Shown piece by piece: positions 35,246 to 42,856 of a DNA stretch of 64,000 bases. The notes under the pieces are model-generated. The model was given only the letters and a program-made list of their open reading frames with translations. It searched no databases and was not told where the DNA came from. The position numbers and the translations under genes are program-made. Origin of the DNA: CAJCJE01 sp036494465 (GTDB taxonomy: Bacteria > Actinomycetota > Actinomycetes > Mycobacteriales > Pseudonocardiaceae); the NCBI GenBank assembly GCA_036494465.1, contig DASXOJ010000046.1:62001-126000 (forward strand), read 5' to 3'. Each line of letters opens with the position of its first letter. Within the stretch, counting starts at the first letter, position 1.

Positions 35246-35670
35246 TCAGGCCACGGTCGCGTCGATGGTGACCTCGATGTTGCCCCTGGTTGCCTTGGAG
35301 TAGGGGCCGATCTGGTGCGCGGCGTTGCCGAGTTCCGTTGCGGTCTGCTGGTCGACTCCGCTGACTTCGAGGTGTAGCACGGCGCTGAGCCAGAAGTCGT
35401 CGCTTTCGTGGTGCAGGGTGATTTCCGCGATCACGGCGAGGTCGTCGAGTTTGATTTGCGGGCCGCTGCCGCGCGCTTGGTGGCGCCGATGAAGCAGGAC
35501 GACCAGCCTGCCGCGAACAGCTGCTCCGGGTTGGTGGCACCGCCGTTGCCGCCGAGCTCTTTGGGGATCGCCAGGGTGAGGTCGAGGATGCCGTCGTTGG
35601 TCACGGTGCGGCCGCCGCTGCGGCCTTCGCCGGTCGCGGTGGCAACGGCGGTGTAGGTCGTTTCGCTCAT
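35246..35670 (-). pseudogene. organic hydroperoxide resistance protein (Ohr/OsmC fold), frameshifted
   Basis: The gene reads MSETTYTAVATATGEGR and continues to SSCFIGATKRAAA in one frame. Near 35470 the homology jumps frame and resumes at QIKLDDLAVIAEI, running to YSKATRGNIEVTID and the stop. One base is missing (or two extra) in a GC-rich run. The first redox Cys is present (SSCF). The second, normally CPYS, reads GPYS (GGC for TGC). The frameshift plus loss of the resolving Cys argues for true decay rather than a sequencing error alone. Start ATG 35670; a large nested inverted repeat lies upstream. Confidence 0.82.
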
Positions 35671-35693
35671 GAGCCGAGCTTCGCATCGCCATT

Positions 35694-35756
35694 CGTAACC
35701 TGTCAAAGAGGTGCGTTAATAGTGTGACCTATTGCGCACCGGTCAGACAGGTTACG
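35694..35756. promoter_or_regulatory. nested inverted repeat between ohr remnant and F420-reductase-like gene
   Basis: Arms pair at three levels: CGTAACCTGTC (35694-35704) with 35746-35756; GGTGCG (35710-35715) with CGCACC (35735-35740); AATAG (35718-35722) with CTATT (35729-35733). The symmetric design around 35725 suggests two or more repressor dimers controlling both divergent genes. MarR and HxlR regulators use such sites. No regulator gene is adjacent. Confidence 0.7.
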
Positions 35757-35843
35757 GTGGAGTCTGGGTGGCGAGTCGACCAAGTACGGGCGTCCTGGGC
35801 GCTGGTCGTTGCCCGGCCGCACGCACGCCGGACAAGCTGGGGC

Positions 35844-36488
35844 GTGCCCTCAACCACCATTGGAATCTTCGGCGCGGGCCGGGTCGGCTCGACGCTCGCC
35901 ACCGGCTTCGCCGCGACCGGCCACGACGTCATCGTCGGCACCAGGGACGGTGCACGGCCTGCGGACTGGAAGGGGCCGGACGGCGTCCGGTTCGCCGACC
36001 ATGCCGATACCGCGAGCGGTGCGGCGGTCGTCTTCAACGCGACGCCTGGCAATTCCGCGGTCGAGCGGTTGAGCGCGCTGCGGTCCGAGCTGAGCGGCAA
36101 AGTGCTCGTCGACCTGTCGAACGCGCTGAAGCCCGGACACGACGGTGAGCCGCAGACGCTGATCTACCCGAACAGTAGCGTCGCGGAGCTCCTCCAGCAG
36201 GCACTGCCGGACACCCAGGTGGTCAAGGCGCTGAACACCATGACGTTCATGGTGATGATGAACCCGAAGGCGACCAGCACGCCGCCCGCCGTGTATCTGT
36301 CCGGCAACGACGACGGCGCCAAGAAGACCGTTGCCGGGTTGCTCGGTGCGGTGGGCTGGCAGGAGGACTGGATCGTCGACCTCGGCGACGTGCGCACCGC
36401 GCGCGGGCCGGAGTCGTTCATGTTGTTCGTGCCGTCACTGTTCGGCCTGCACGGGTTCGTGCCGCTGGCGATGACGGTCGCGTATTGA
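35844..36488 (+). CDS. NADP-binding oxidoreductase, F420-dependent NADP reductase-like
   Basis: 214 residues from GTG 35844 with GGGG upstream; longer readings to 35724 are unconserved and cross the operator. The N-terminal motif TIGIFGAGRVGSTLATGF is the Rossmann loop; VGTRDG then fits NADP 2'-phosphate binding; VVFNATPGN, LVDLSNAL and VVKALNTM follow, as in NADPH:F420 reductases and their paralogues. Its 3' end overlaps the truncated AraC gene by 54 nt. Confidence 0.87.
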   Translation: MPSTTIGIFGAGRVGSTLATGFAATGHDVIVGTRDGARPADWKGPDGVRFADHADTASGAAVVFNATPGNSAVERLSALRSELSGKVLVDLSNALKPGHDGEPQTLIYPNSSVAELLQQALPDTQVVKALNTMTFMVMMNPKATSTPPAVYLSGNDDGAKKTVAGLLGAVGWQEDWIVDLGDVRTARGPESFMLFVPSLFGLHGFVPLAMTVAY

Positions 36489-37010
36489 TCGCGGGGTCGC
36501 GCCGAGTTTGCTGAGCGTGTGTTGACGCAGCGAGTCCGCGGTGCCCATGCCGCTGTGCCAGGCGACCTGGTCCATCGGCAGGCTGGTTGTTTCGAGGAGT
36601 TGCCGGGCGCGGTCGAGCCTTCTGTGTAGCAACCAGCGCAGCGGGCTCTGGCCGGTTTCCGCCTGGAAGCGGCGGGTGAGGGTGCGGACGCTGACGCCTG
36701 CGTGCGTGGCCAGGTCGGTCAGGGTGATCGGCTGGTCGAGCTTGCGCAGCGCCCATTCCCGGGTGTTGGCGACGGATGCGTTTTTGTTCGTGGGCAACGG
36801 GGTCTGGATGGTTTGGGTCGCTTCGGCCGGGCGCGGGGGTGCGACGACGGCCAGCCTCGCGGCGGCGTTGGCTGCCGCTGTGCCGTGGTCGGTGCTGATC
36901 AGGTGCAGGCAGAGTTCCACGCAGGCGCCCGCGCTGGTCAGGATCGGACCATCGGCTGCGTAGAGGACGTCGGAAACCACTGAGATCGCCGGGTGCCGGC
37001 GGGTGAGGAG
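36435..37010 (-). pseudogene. GlxA-type AraC regulator, 5' half deleted
   Basis: About 190 residues remain: the end of the DJ-1/PfpI-like domain (RHPAISVVSDVLYAADGP, ILTSAGACVELCLHL, DHGTAAANAAAR) and the complete AraC DNA-binding domain (REWALRKLDQPITLTDLATHAGVS, RTLTRRFQAETGQSPLRWLL, DQVAWHSGMGTADSLRQH). Some 130 N-terminal residues are missing; upstream of about 37010 the strand reads antisense to a fragment of another gene. An internal start could express a bare DNA-binding protein, but sensing would be lost. Confidence 0.78.
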
Positions 37011-37106
37011 ACCGACTACATGTCGCACCGTCCGTTCGTGGTGGACGCGAGCCGGATCGAGGCGACGTTCGGCCTGACCGCGAGCCCGCTCGACGAAGCA
37101 CTGTGA
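37008..37106 (+). pseudogene. NAD-dependent epimerase/NmrA-like, C-terminal fragment
   Basis: 32 codons, ETDYMSHRPFVVDASR onwards, ending in TASPLDEAL and TGA 37106. The VVDASRIEATFGL and PLDEAL elements are typical of the last strand and helix of SDR-type epimerases. There is no start, ribosome site or Rossmann fold. The piece abuts the truncated AraC gene head to head. Confidence 0.62.
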
Positions 37107-37115
37107 GATGCGCAG

Positions 37116-37135
37116 CTAAAACTGGACAGTTTTAG
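37116..37135. promoter_or_regulatory. MarR operator CTAAAACT-GGAC-AGTTTTAG
   Basis: Perfect 8-bp arms. The site overlaps the -35 (TGGACA, 37123-37128) of the MarR-MFS promoter, so self-repression is expected. Confidence 0.8.
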
Positions 37136-37151
37136 TTGATTAATTTATCGT
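37123..37151 (+). promoter_or_regulatory. promoter of the MarR-MFS operon
   Basis: TGGACA, 17-bp spacer, TATCGT (37146-37151). The ATG at 37158 is 6 nt after the -10, so the transcript probably starts at the A of the start codon. Confidence 0.65.
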
Positions 37152-37157
37152 GAAGTC

Positions 37158-37604
37158 ATGAGCACGAGCCCGCAGCTGGCACCGTCCGCCGTTCAGGCCG
37201 CGCAGCAGGTCCGCACGATCATCAGCCGCCTGCGCCGTCGCATCCTGAGCGCCGCGGAGACCGAGGACATCACCCTCGGTCAGGCCTCCGCGCTCGCGCA
37301 CCTGACCGGTTCGCCCGGCGTCACCGCCAGCGAGCTCGCCGCCGCCGAGGGAGTGCGGCACCAGTCGATGACCAGCACGATCGCCGCCCTTGCCGCGTTG
37401 GGGCTGGTGCAGCGGTGCCCCGATCCGCATGACGGGCGCCGCCAGCTGGTCAGCCTCACCGACGAGGGACATCGGCGCGTCGAGGAGGGGCGGCAGCTCC
37501 GGGGCGAGTGGTTGACCGGACGGTTGCAGGAGCGCTGCACGGAGGACGAACGGCAGCTGGTGATCGCGGCGATGTCCGTGCTGGAAAGGCTCATTCATGA
37601 CTGA
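37158..37604 (+). CDS. MarR family transcriptional regulator
   Basis: 148 residues. Winged helix: LGQASALAHLTGSPGVTASELAAAEGVRHQSMTSTIAAL pattern, wing CPDPHDGRRQLVSLTDEG. The flanking helices form the dimer interface. It overlaps the MFS transporter start by 8 nt (ATGACTGA) and carries its own operator over the -35, so it should repress the efflux operon until a drug or phenolic ligand binds. Confidence 0.92.
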   Translation: MSTSPQLAPSAVQAAQQVRTIISRLRRRILSAAETEDITLGQASALAHLTGSPGVTASELAAAEGVRHQSMTSTIAALAALGLVQRCPDPHDGRRQLVSLTDEGHRRVEEGRQLRGEWLTGRLQERCTEDERQLVIAAMSVLERLIHD

Positions 37605-38973
37605 CGTGCCCACGGCGCGCACCGGATTCGACCGGCGGCTGTTGCCGGTGATGATGCTGGGTTCGATCCTGAACCCGGTCAACTCCACGATCATCGCGGT
37701 CGCGCTGATCCCGATCGGCATCGCGTTGGGGGCGCCGCCCGCGCAGACCGCGTGGCTGGTGTCCTCGCTCTACCTGGCGACCGCGCTCGGGCAACCGGTG
37801 GTCGGCCGGTTGATCGACCTGTTCGGTCCCCGGCGGCTGTTCCTGGCCGCGACCAGTCTGGTCGGGGTGGCCGGGTTGATCGGCACCATGGCACCGAACC
37901 TGGTCGTGCTGATCGTCTCCCGGGTGGTGCTCGGGTTCGGTACCTGCGCCGGTTATCCGGCGGCGATGGCGTTGCTGCGCAGCGAGGGACGCCGTACCGG
38001 GCAGGACAGTCCGGCGGGCGTGCTGACCGCGTTGGCCATCGCCAACCAGACGATCGCGGTGATCGGGCCGCTGCTGGGCGGGGCGCTGATCGCGGTGGGC
38101 GGCTGGCGGGCCACGTTCGTGGTCAACGTGCCGCTGGCGATCGCCGCCGTACTCCTCGGGCTCCGACTGCCCAAACAGGACAGTGGGGACGTGGCGCGGG
38201 CCGGTCTGGTCAAACGGCTCGACCTGCCGGGGATGGGGTTGTTCGCGGCGATGTTGTTGTCGCTGTTGCTGTTCCTGATGAACCTGCACCTGAGTAGCTG
38301 GTACCTGTTCGTCATCGCGGTCGCCGCCGGGGTCGCGTTCGCGATGCGCGAACTGCGCGCGGAGACGCCGTTCATCGACCTGCGGGTACTCGGTGGCAAC
38401 CGGCCGCTGGTGGCCACCTATGGGCGGGCGCTGGTCGCCTACACCGTCTCCTACGCCTTCCTCTACGGGTTCACGCAGTGGACCGAGGAAGGGTTCGGGC
38501 TCTCGCCGTTCGTCGCCGGGCTGGTGCAGATCCCGATGTTCGCGGTGGCGATCGGCATCTCCTTCCTGACCGGACGGCGCAAGGGCGTCCGCGGCAAGCT
38601 GCTGCTGGGCGGGGCGGGGCAGATCGTCGCCTGCGTGCTGATGCTGACCCTCACGGCGGCCAGCCCGCTGTGGCTGTTGATCGCGCTCGCGCTGATCTTC
38701 GGCATCCCGCAGGGCACGAACAGCCTCGCCTTGCAGAACTCCGTCTACTTCCAGTCCGACCCCGAGCGCACCGCGTCCTCGGCCGGGCTGCTGCGCACGT
38801 TCGGTTACCTTGGTTCGATGGTCGCCTCGGCCGCCACGGCCGCCTCGTTCGGTCAGCGCGCGAGCACCGGCGGCATGCACGAGCTGGCCTGGATCATGCT
38901 CGCCGCAGGGGTTCTCTACCTGGCCATCACGGTGTTCGACCGGTCGATCGGCCGGCTCGGCTCGTCCAGTTGA
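37597..38973 (+). CDS. MFS multidrug transporter (DHA2-like)
   Basis: 458 residues with about 14 hydrophobic segments. Conserved motifs: NSTIIAVALIPIGIALG (TM1), GRLIDLFGPRRLFL (motif A), RVVLGFGTCAGYPAAMALLRS and GPLLGGALIAVGGWRATF (motif C). This is the 14-TM drug:H+ antiporter architecture, though shorter than most. Translationally coupled to the MarR gene. Likely exports a toxic compound. Confidence 0.9.
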   Translation: MTDVPTARTGFDRRLLPVMMLGSILNPVNSTIIAVALIPIGIALGAPPAQTAWLVSSLYLATALGQPVVGRLIDLFGPRRLFLAATSLVGVAGLIGTMAPNLVVLIVSRVVLGFGTCAGYPAAMALLRSEGRRTGQDSPAGVLTALAIANQTIAVIGPLLGGALIAVGGWRATFVVNVPLAIAAVLLGLRLPKQDSGDVARAGLVKRLDLPGMGLFAAMLLSLLLFLMNLHLSSWYLFVIAVAAGVAFAMRELRAETPFIDLRVLGGNRPLVATYGRALVAYTVSYAFLYGFTQWTEEGFGLSPFVAGLVQIPMFAVAIGISFLTGRRKGVRGKLLLGGAGQIVACVLMLTLTAASPLWLLIALALIFGIPQGTNSLALQNSVYFQSDPERTASSAGLLRTFGYLGSMVASAATAASFGQRASTGGMHELAWIMLAAGVLYLAITVFDRSIGRLGSSS

Positions 38974-39007
38974 AGCAGTTGATCACGCCCAATCCCCGTG
39001 CGATCTT

Positions 39008-39027
39008 TCGAACATCTGTTCTATAAT
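39008..39027 (+). promoter_or_regulatory. LexA (SOS) box TCGAAC-ATCT-GTTCTA over a TATAAT -10
   Basis: Matches the actinobacterial SOS box TCGAAC-N4-GTTCGA in 11 of 12 positions (39008-39023). A perfect TATAAT occupies 39022-39027, sharing two bases, so LexA would block the polymerase. It lies 35 bp upstream of a small gene. Confidence 0.75.
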
Positions 39028-39057
39028 TGATCGTGACGGTGAGCCACGGGGAGGCTT

Positions 39058-39378
39058 GTGATGCGACGAGGGCAGCACTTCCAGACGATGCCGACGCGAG
39101 TGGAAGTCATGGAGCACACGGGCAGCGAATCGCTGTCGATGATGACCGACTGGGTGATCGATCTGCATCTCAGCGGGTTGATTCCGACTCAGGTCTCGTT
39201 CAACATGATGGACGACGCCGGTCGGCCGGTCGGCCGGCTGCACCTGGGGCCTGGCGCCGACTCGTTGATCACTCAGGGTGGTCACCTGGTGTTCCGGCCG
39301 GGGCGCAAACCGGGACCGGGCGTGCTGGAGGTCGTCGACGCGGAGCGGTTCTACCGTGAGTTTCAGCCGCTGCGCTGA
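39058..39378 (+). CDS. small protein of unknown function, probably DNA-damage inducible
   Basis: 106 residues from GTG 39058 (ATG 39061 is equally possible; GGGGAGG precedes both). Not recognised. The sequence is rich in Met in its first half (MMRRGQHFQTM, LSMMTDW, FNMMDD) and ends in VVDAERFYREFQPLR. No signal, membrane segment or known motif. Its interest is the strong promoter with a LexA-type box, which places it in the SOS regulon. Ends within the convergent membrane-protein gene. Confidence 0.8.
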   Translation: MMRRGQHFQTMPTRVEVMEHTGSESLSMMTDWVIDLHLSGLIPTQVSFNMMDDAGRPVGRLHLGPGADSLITQGGHLVFRPGRKPGPGVLEVVDAERFYREFQPLR

Positions 39379-39830
39379 GCGCGGGCTGCGCGCGCCTGCG
39401 CGACGTAGTCGGTGGAGGGCCGCAGATAGCTGAGCACGATGGTGGTCAGCGAGACCAGCGCGGCCAGGATGCTCAGCACCGAGTACGCGCCCGCCTGCAC
39501 GAACAGCAGCAGGTCGACGATGGCCGCGAAGATCAGGAGGATCCTGGCCCAGTTGCGACCGGCGCGCAGCTGGAACGCGAACAGCACGAACAGGCCCGCG
39601 AACAGCAGGGAGACCACCACGTTGGTGCCGACGATGAAGTTCGCCGCGGACTGGATCTGACTTTCCGGCAACGGGGTGGACTTCGGCCCGCTGGCCACGT
39701 TCGCCCCGTTCAGGATGTCGACGGTGTTCTGGCGGGTGGCGATCGCGTCCACCGCGCCGTAGACCCGGATGGCCGCGATCACCAGCCAGCCCAAGAAGGC
39801 GTACTGGATGGTCCGGGGTGGCGTCGGCAT
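39363..39830 (-). CDS. four-helix membrane protein of unknown function
   Basis: 155 residues, three to four hydrophobic segments (AFLGWLVIAAIRVYGAV, VGTNVVVSLLFAGLFVLFAF, ILLIFAAIVDLLLFV, VLSILAALVSLTTIVLS). TAGCTT lies 7 nt before ATG 39830 with no ribosome site, so probably leaderless. Similar proteins in actinobacteria lack assigned function. Divergent from the LmbE gene with a 39-bp gap carrying both promoters. Confidence 0.78.
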   Translation of the reverse strand: MPTPPRTIQYAFLGWLVIAAIRVYGAVDAIATRQNTVDILNGANVASGPKSTPLPESQIQSAANFIVGTNVVVSLLFAGLFVLFAFQLRAGRNWARILLIFAAIVDLLLFVQAGAYSVLSILAALVSLTTIVLSYLRPSTDYVAQARAARAQRSG

Positions 39831-39869
39831 GGCCGCAAAGCTAGCGCCTGGCTCAGGTACGGTCTGCAC

Positions 39870-40667
39870 GTGGCTACCCTGGTGACCTTCCATGCCCACC
39901 CCGACGACGAGTGCATCGCTTGTGGTGGCGTGATGCGGATGGCGTTCGAACAAGGACATCGCGTCGTGCTCGTGGTCGCGACCAAGGGCGAACTCGGCGA
40001 GATCCCCGAGGGGCTGCTCGCTGACGGCGAACAGTTGTGGGATCGGCGGGTCAAGGAAACCCACGCGTCCGCGGACATTCTCGGCGCGGCGCGGGTGGAG
40101 TTCCTCGGTTATCGCGACTCCGGGATGCTGGGGGAACCCACCAATGACGAACCGGGCACGTTCTGGACGGCGTCGGTCGAGGAGGCCGCGCAGCGCCTTG
40201 CCGACATTCTCCTCGACGAGCAGGCCGACGTGCTGACCGTCTACGACGACCACGGCGGCTACGGGCACCCGGACCACATCCAGGTACACCGGGTCGGCCT
40301 GCGCGCGGCGGAGATCGCGGGCACGCCTCGGGTGTTCCAGTCGACGATGAATCGGGACAACGCGGTGCGGGTGTTCCAGGACATCGCGTCGCGGGCCGAG
40401 GAACTCGGCCTGGACATGCCTGGCGACCCCGATTCCGACGTGAAGATCGGCGTGCCCGAAGCGGAGCTGACCGGCGCGGTCGACGTGACGTCCTACCTGG
40501 ACTTCAAGAAGGCGGCGATGCGCGCGCACGCCAGCCAGATCAGCGAGCAGTCCTTCTTCCTCGGCGTGCCGGACGACGTGTTCAAGGCGATCTGGGGCAC
40601 GGAGTGGTTCATCCGCTCCGGGCAGGGACCGGGGATCACCGAGACCGATCTGATGACCGGCCTGTAG
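39870..40667 (+). CDS. PIG-L/LmbE family zinc deacetylase
   Basis: 265 residues. HAHPDDE near the N-terminus and GHPDHIQVHR supply the zinc ligands and catalytic Asp of the GlcNAc-inositol deacetylase/mycothiol S-conjugate amidase family. TACGGT (39858-39863) lies 6 nt before GTG 39870, so the mRNA is probably leaderless. The exact substrate cannot be read; mycothiol metabolism is a plausible home in this type of organism. Confidence 0.9.
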   Translation: MATLVTFHAHPDDECIACGGVMRMAFEQGHRVVLVVATKGELGEIPEGLLADGEQLWDRRVKETHASADILGAARVEFLGYRDSGMLGEPTNDEPGTFWTASVEEAAQRLADILLDEQADVLTVYDDHGGYGHPDHIQVHRVGLRAAEIAGTPRVFQSTMNRDNAVRVFQDIASRAEELGLDMPGDPDSDVKIGVPEAELTGAVDVTSYLDFKKAAMRAHASQISEQSFFLGVPDDVFKAIWGTEWFIRSGQGPGITETDLMTGL

Positions 40668-40668
40668 A

Positions 40669-41808
40669 TCACGCGCTGCGCAGCGTCAGCAGGGAGATTT
40701 CGCTCGGCGCGAACACGCGGAACGGCGGTCCCCAGAAGCCCGCGCCCCTGCTGGTGTAGAGCTGGGTGCGCGCGTTGATCCTGGACAGTCCTTGCAGGTA
40801 GCCCTGTTCGAGCCGGACGAGCAGGTGGAACGGCCAGATCTGGCCACCGTGCGTGTGCCCGGAGATCTGGAGGTCCACGCCGCCCTCGGCGGCGGTGGTG
40901 ACCTGCTTGGGCTGGTGCGCGAGCAGCACGATCGGGGTGTCGGCGTCGATGTCGGCCAGCGCGGCCGGCAGGTCGGCGCCGTGCCCGGCCAGGCCGGAGG
41001 ACGCGGCGGTGCGGTCGTCGATGCCCGCGAAGACGATCTGGTCGCCGCCGCGCTGCACGATGTGGTGCCGGTTGTGCAGTGGGTCCCAGCCGAGCGATCC
41101 CATGTGGTCCAGCCAGTTCTGCGCCTGGCTGAAGTATTCGTGGTTGCCGGTGATGTAGACCTTCGCCTCGGTGGCCACGATGTCGCCGAGCGGGTCGACC
41201 TGTGCCTTGCGCTGTTCGACGGTGCCGTCGGCGAGGTCGCCCGCGTGACAGACGACGTCCGGCTGCATCGCGTTGACCGCCGCGACGACCCGCTCCGACC
41301 AGCGGCGCCGGTTGATCGGGCCGTAGTGGGTATCCGCGAGCACGACGACCTTCAGCCCGTCGAGCGCCTTGCCGAGGCGCGGGATGACCACGTCGACCGC
41401 GCGCGTCCTGGGCACCCGCATGGCTGCGCGGTTGCCGTAGATGGCGAGGACGATGGTGATGCCGAGCGCGATGAACGCGGTGATCCGGCAGCGCAGCGGG
41501 TCGTCCACTCCGGACAGCATCAGGACGAGCCGGACGATCAACGCGAGGATCGACCAGACGAACAGGATCCAGACCACGCCGAGCGTGGTGTCGCCGGTGC
41601 GGGCCAGAGCATCGCTGCCACCGCCCCGGTGTCCGCGCCACATGAGCAGCGGAAAACCGACTACGCCCAGCGCGAACACGGCGGTGCCGACGATGTAGAC
41701 CGGGATCGGCCACGAGTCGCTGGCGACGACCGTCCACCACGGGACGCCGAACAGCAGCAGCAGAATGACGATCAGGATGACGAAGAACAACGGGCGCGCA
41801 CGTCTCAT
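40669..41808 (-). CDS. membrane-anchored calcineurin-like metallophosphoesterase (YkuE/YaeI-like)
   Basis: 379 residues. Four N-terminal hydrophobic segments (to about residue 125) precede a phosphoesterase domain with the full metal-ligand set: VVLADTHYG, VCHAGDLADG, ITGNHEYF, LLAHQP and ISGHTHGG. The YkuE branch hydrolyses lipid or nucleotide phosphates at the membrane. ATG 41808 without strong ribosome site. Downstream end lies next to the LmbE gene stop. Confidence 0.88.
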   Translation of the reverse strand: MRRARPLFFVILIVILLLLFGVPWWTVVASDSWPIPVYIVGTAVFALGVVGFPLLMWRGHRGGGSDALARTGDTTLGVVWILFVWSILALIVRLVLMLSGVDDPLRCRITAFIALGITIVLAIYGNRAAMRVPRTRAVDVVIPRLGKALDGLKVVVLADTHYGPINRRRWSERVVAAVNAMQPDVVCHAGDLADGTVEQRKAQVDPLGDIVATEAKVYITGNHEYFSQAQNWLDHMGSLGWDPLHNRHHIVQRGGDQIVFAGIDDRTAASSGLAGHGADLPAALADIDADTPIVLLAHQPKQVTTAAEGGVDLQISGHTHGGQIWPFHLLVRLEQGYLQGLSRINARTQLYTSRGAGFWGPPFRVFAPSEISLLTLRSA

Positions 41809-41858
41809 CGGTGGTACGGCACCTTTCCGCAGAACCGTGCCCTACCAGGCCGGTGACG

Positions 41859-41880
41859 ACTAACTATCCGTCTGGTTAGT
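41859..41880. promoter_or_regulatory. inverted repeat ACTAAC-N10-GTTAGT
   Basis: Lies between two minus-strand genes, overlapping the stop of the F420-type gene (41876) and 51 bp upstream of the phosphoesterase start. Could be an operator for the phosphoesterase or a weak terminator; it is short and T-poor, so unresolved. Confidence 0.45.
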
Positions 41881-42346
41881 TTACTCGCCCGCGCGGACCA
41901 CCCGGGCTGATGCGCACCAGCGGCAGCTCCTCGGCGCGCCGCAGCGGGACCGGCTGGCCGTGCGCGAACTCGGGGATGCCGAACGCGCGGCCGAGCACGC
42001 GCGCGGCGTGCGGGTGGTGGTGCCGGTAGCTCTCCAGGATCGCGGTGCCGTGTTCCGCACACATCGGCACGGCGTTCGCCTCGGCGTGCCGGATGCCGCC
42101 GCACCAGATCCGCACCTTCGGGTCGGCGGCGACGTTGCGGTACCACTGCGCGGTCGGGCCGTAGCCGGAGATCACCACCAGCGCGCCGGGTTCGCGGTGC
42201 ACAACCTCCAGCACGACGTAGCGGAGTTGACCGCTGCGGCGACCGCGGTGTTCGAGCAGGACGAACCGAGGGCCGAGCAACGGGCCCGCCCTCCGGAACA
42301 CCGGAATCGGGGCTCTGAGCAGCCAGCGGGGCATTCTGCGCAGCAT
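41876..42346 (-). CDS. nitroreductase/deazaflavin (F420)-dependent oxidoreductase family protein
   Basis: 156 residues from ATG 42346 with GAGAGG 6 nt upstream (GTG 42358 adds 4 residues). LLEHRGRRSGQLRYVVLEV and VVISGYGPTAQWYRNVAADPKVRI are the split-barrel family signatures. It is the second such protein in the window and clearly diverged from the one at 19337. Likely an F420H2-dependent reductase or F420-binding protein. Confidence 0.88.
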   Translation of the reverse strand: MLRRMPRWLLRAPIPVFRRAGPLLGPRFVLLEHRGRRSGQLRYVVLEVVHREPGALVVISGYGPTAQWYRNVAADPKVRIWCGGIRHAEANAVPMCAEHGTAILESYRHHHPHAARVLGRAFGIPEFAHGQPVPLRRAEELPLVRISPGGPRGRVN

Positions 42347-42409
42347 GCGGCCTCTCACCTGCTACGAACTGTCCGGTCCCCGACCTATCAGGAATCCTAC
42401 GACAGCCAC

Positions 42410-42856
42410 TCAGTCCTCACTCAGCGATTCGCGCACAAACCGCTCCAGCCCGGCGACGAACGCGCCGGCCTGCTCCGGTGGCCAGGAATCCAGGCGGCGC
42501 TGGAAGATCGCGGCCAGCCGTTCGCGCAGCACCGCCACGATCCGCTCGCCTTCCCCGGTGAGCGTGAGCAGGGTGGCGCGGGCGTCGTCCGGGTCGGGGG
42601 AGCGGCGCAGCAGACCGAGAGCTTCGAGCCGGTCGCTGTGCCTGCTGACCACCGACCGGTCCAGGCCGATCTCCGCGCCGAGCCTTGCCGACGTGGTCGG
42701 CCCGATCCGGCCGAGGCCGGAGAGCACCGGGTAGGTCGCCTCGTCCACCATGCCTGCGAACGGTTCGAGCAGTTCGCCGTAGATCTTGGCGCGGTGCCGC
42801 CGTTGCAGCAGCAGGACGAGCGCGACCTGCAACCGAGCGCCGGCGTCCTCGGCCAT
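42410..42856 (-). CDS. MarR family transcriptional regulator
   Basis: 148 residues. HTH: VLSGLGRIGPTTSARLGAEIGLDRSVVSRHSDRLEALGLL pattern; wing PDPDDARATLLTLTGEG. ATG 42856 overlaps the stop of the siderophore-interacting protein (TGATG), so it is cotranscribed with and coupled to that gene and may regulate it. Ligand unknown. Confidence 0.9.
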   Translation of the reverse strand: MAEDAGARLQVALVLLLQRRHRAKIYGELLEPFAGMVDEATYPVLSGLGRIGPTTSARLGAEIGLDRSVVSRHSDRLEALGLLRRSPDPDDARATLLTLTGEGERIVAVLRERLAAIFQRRLDSWPPEQAGAFVAGLERFVRESLSED

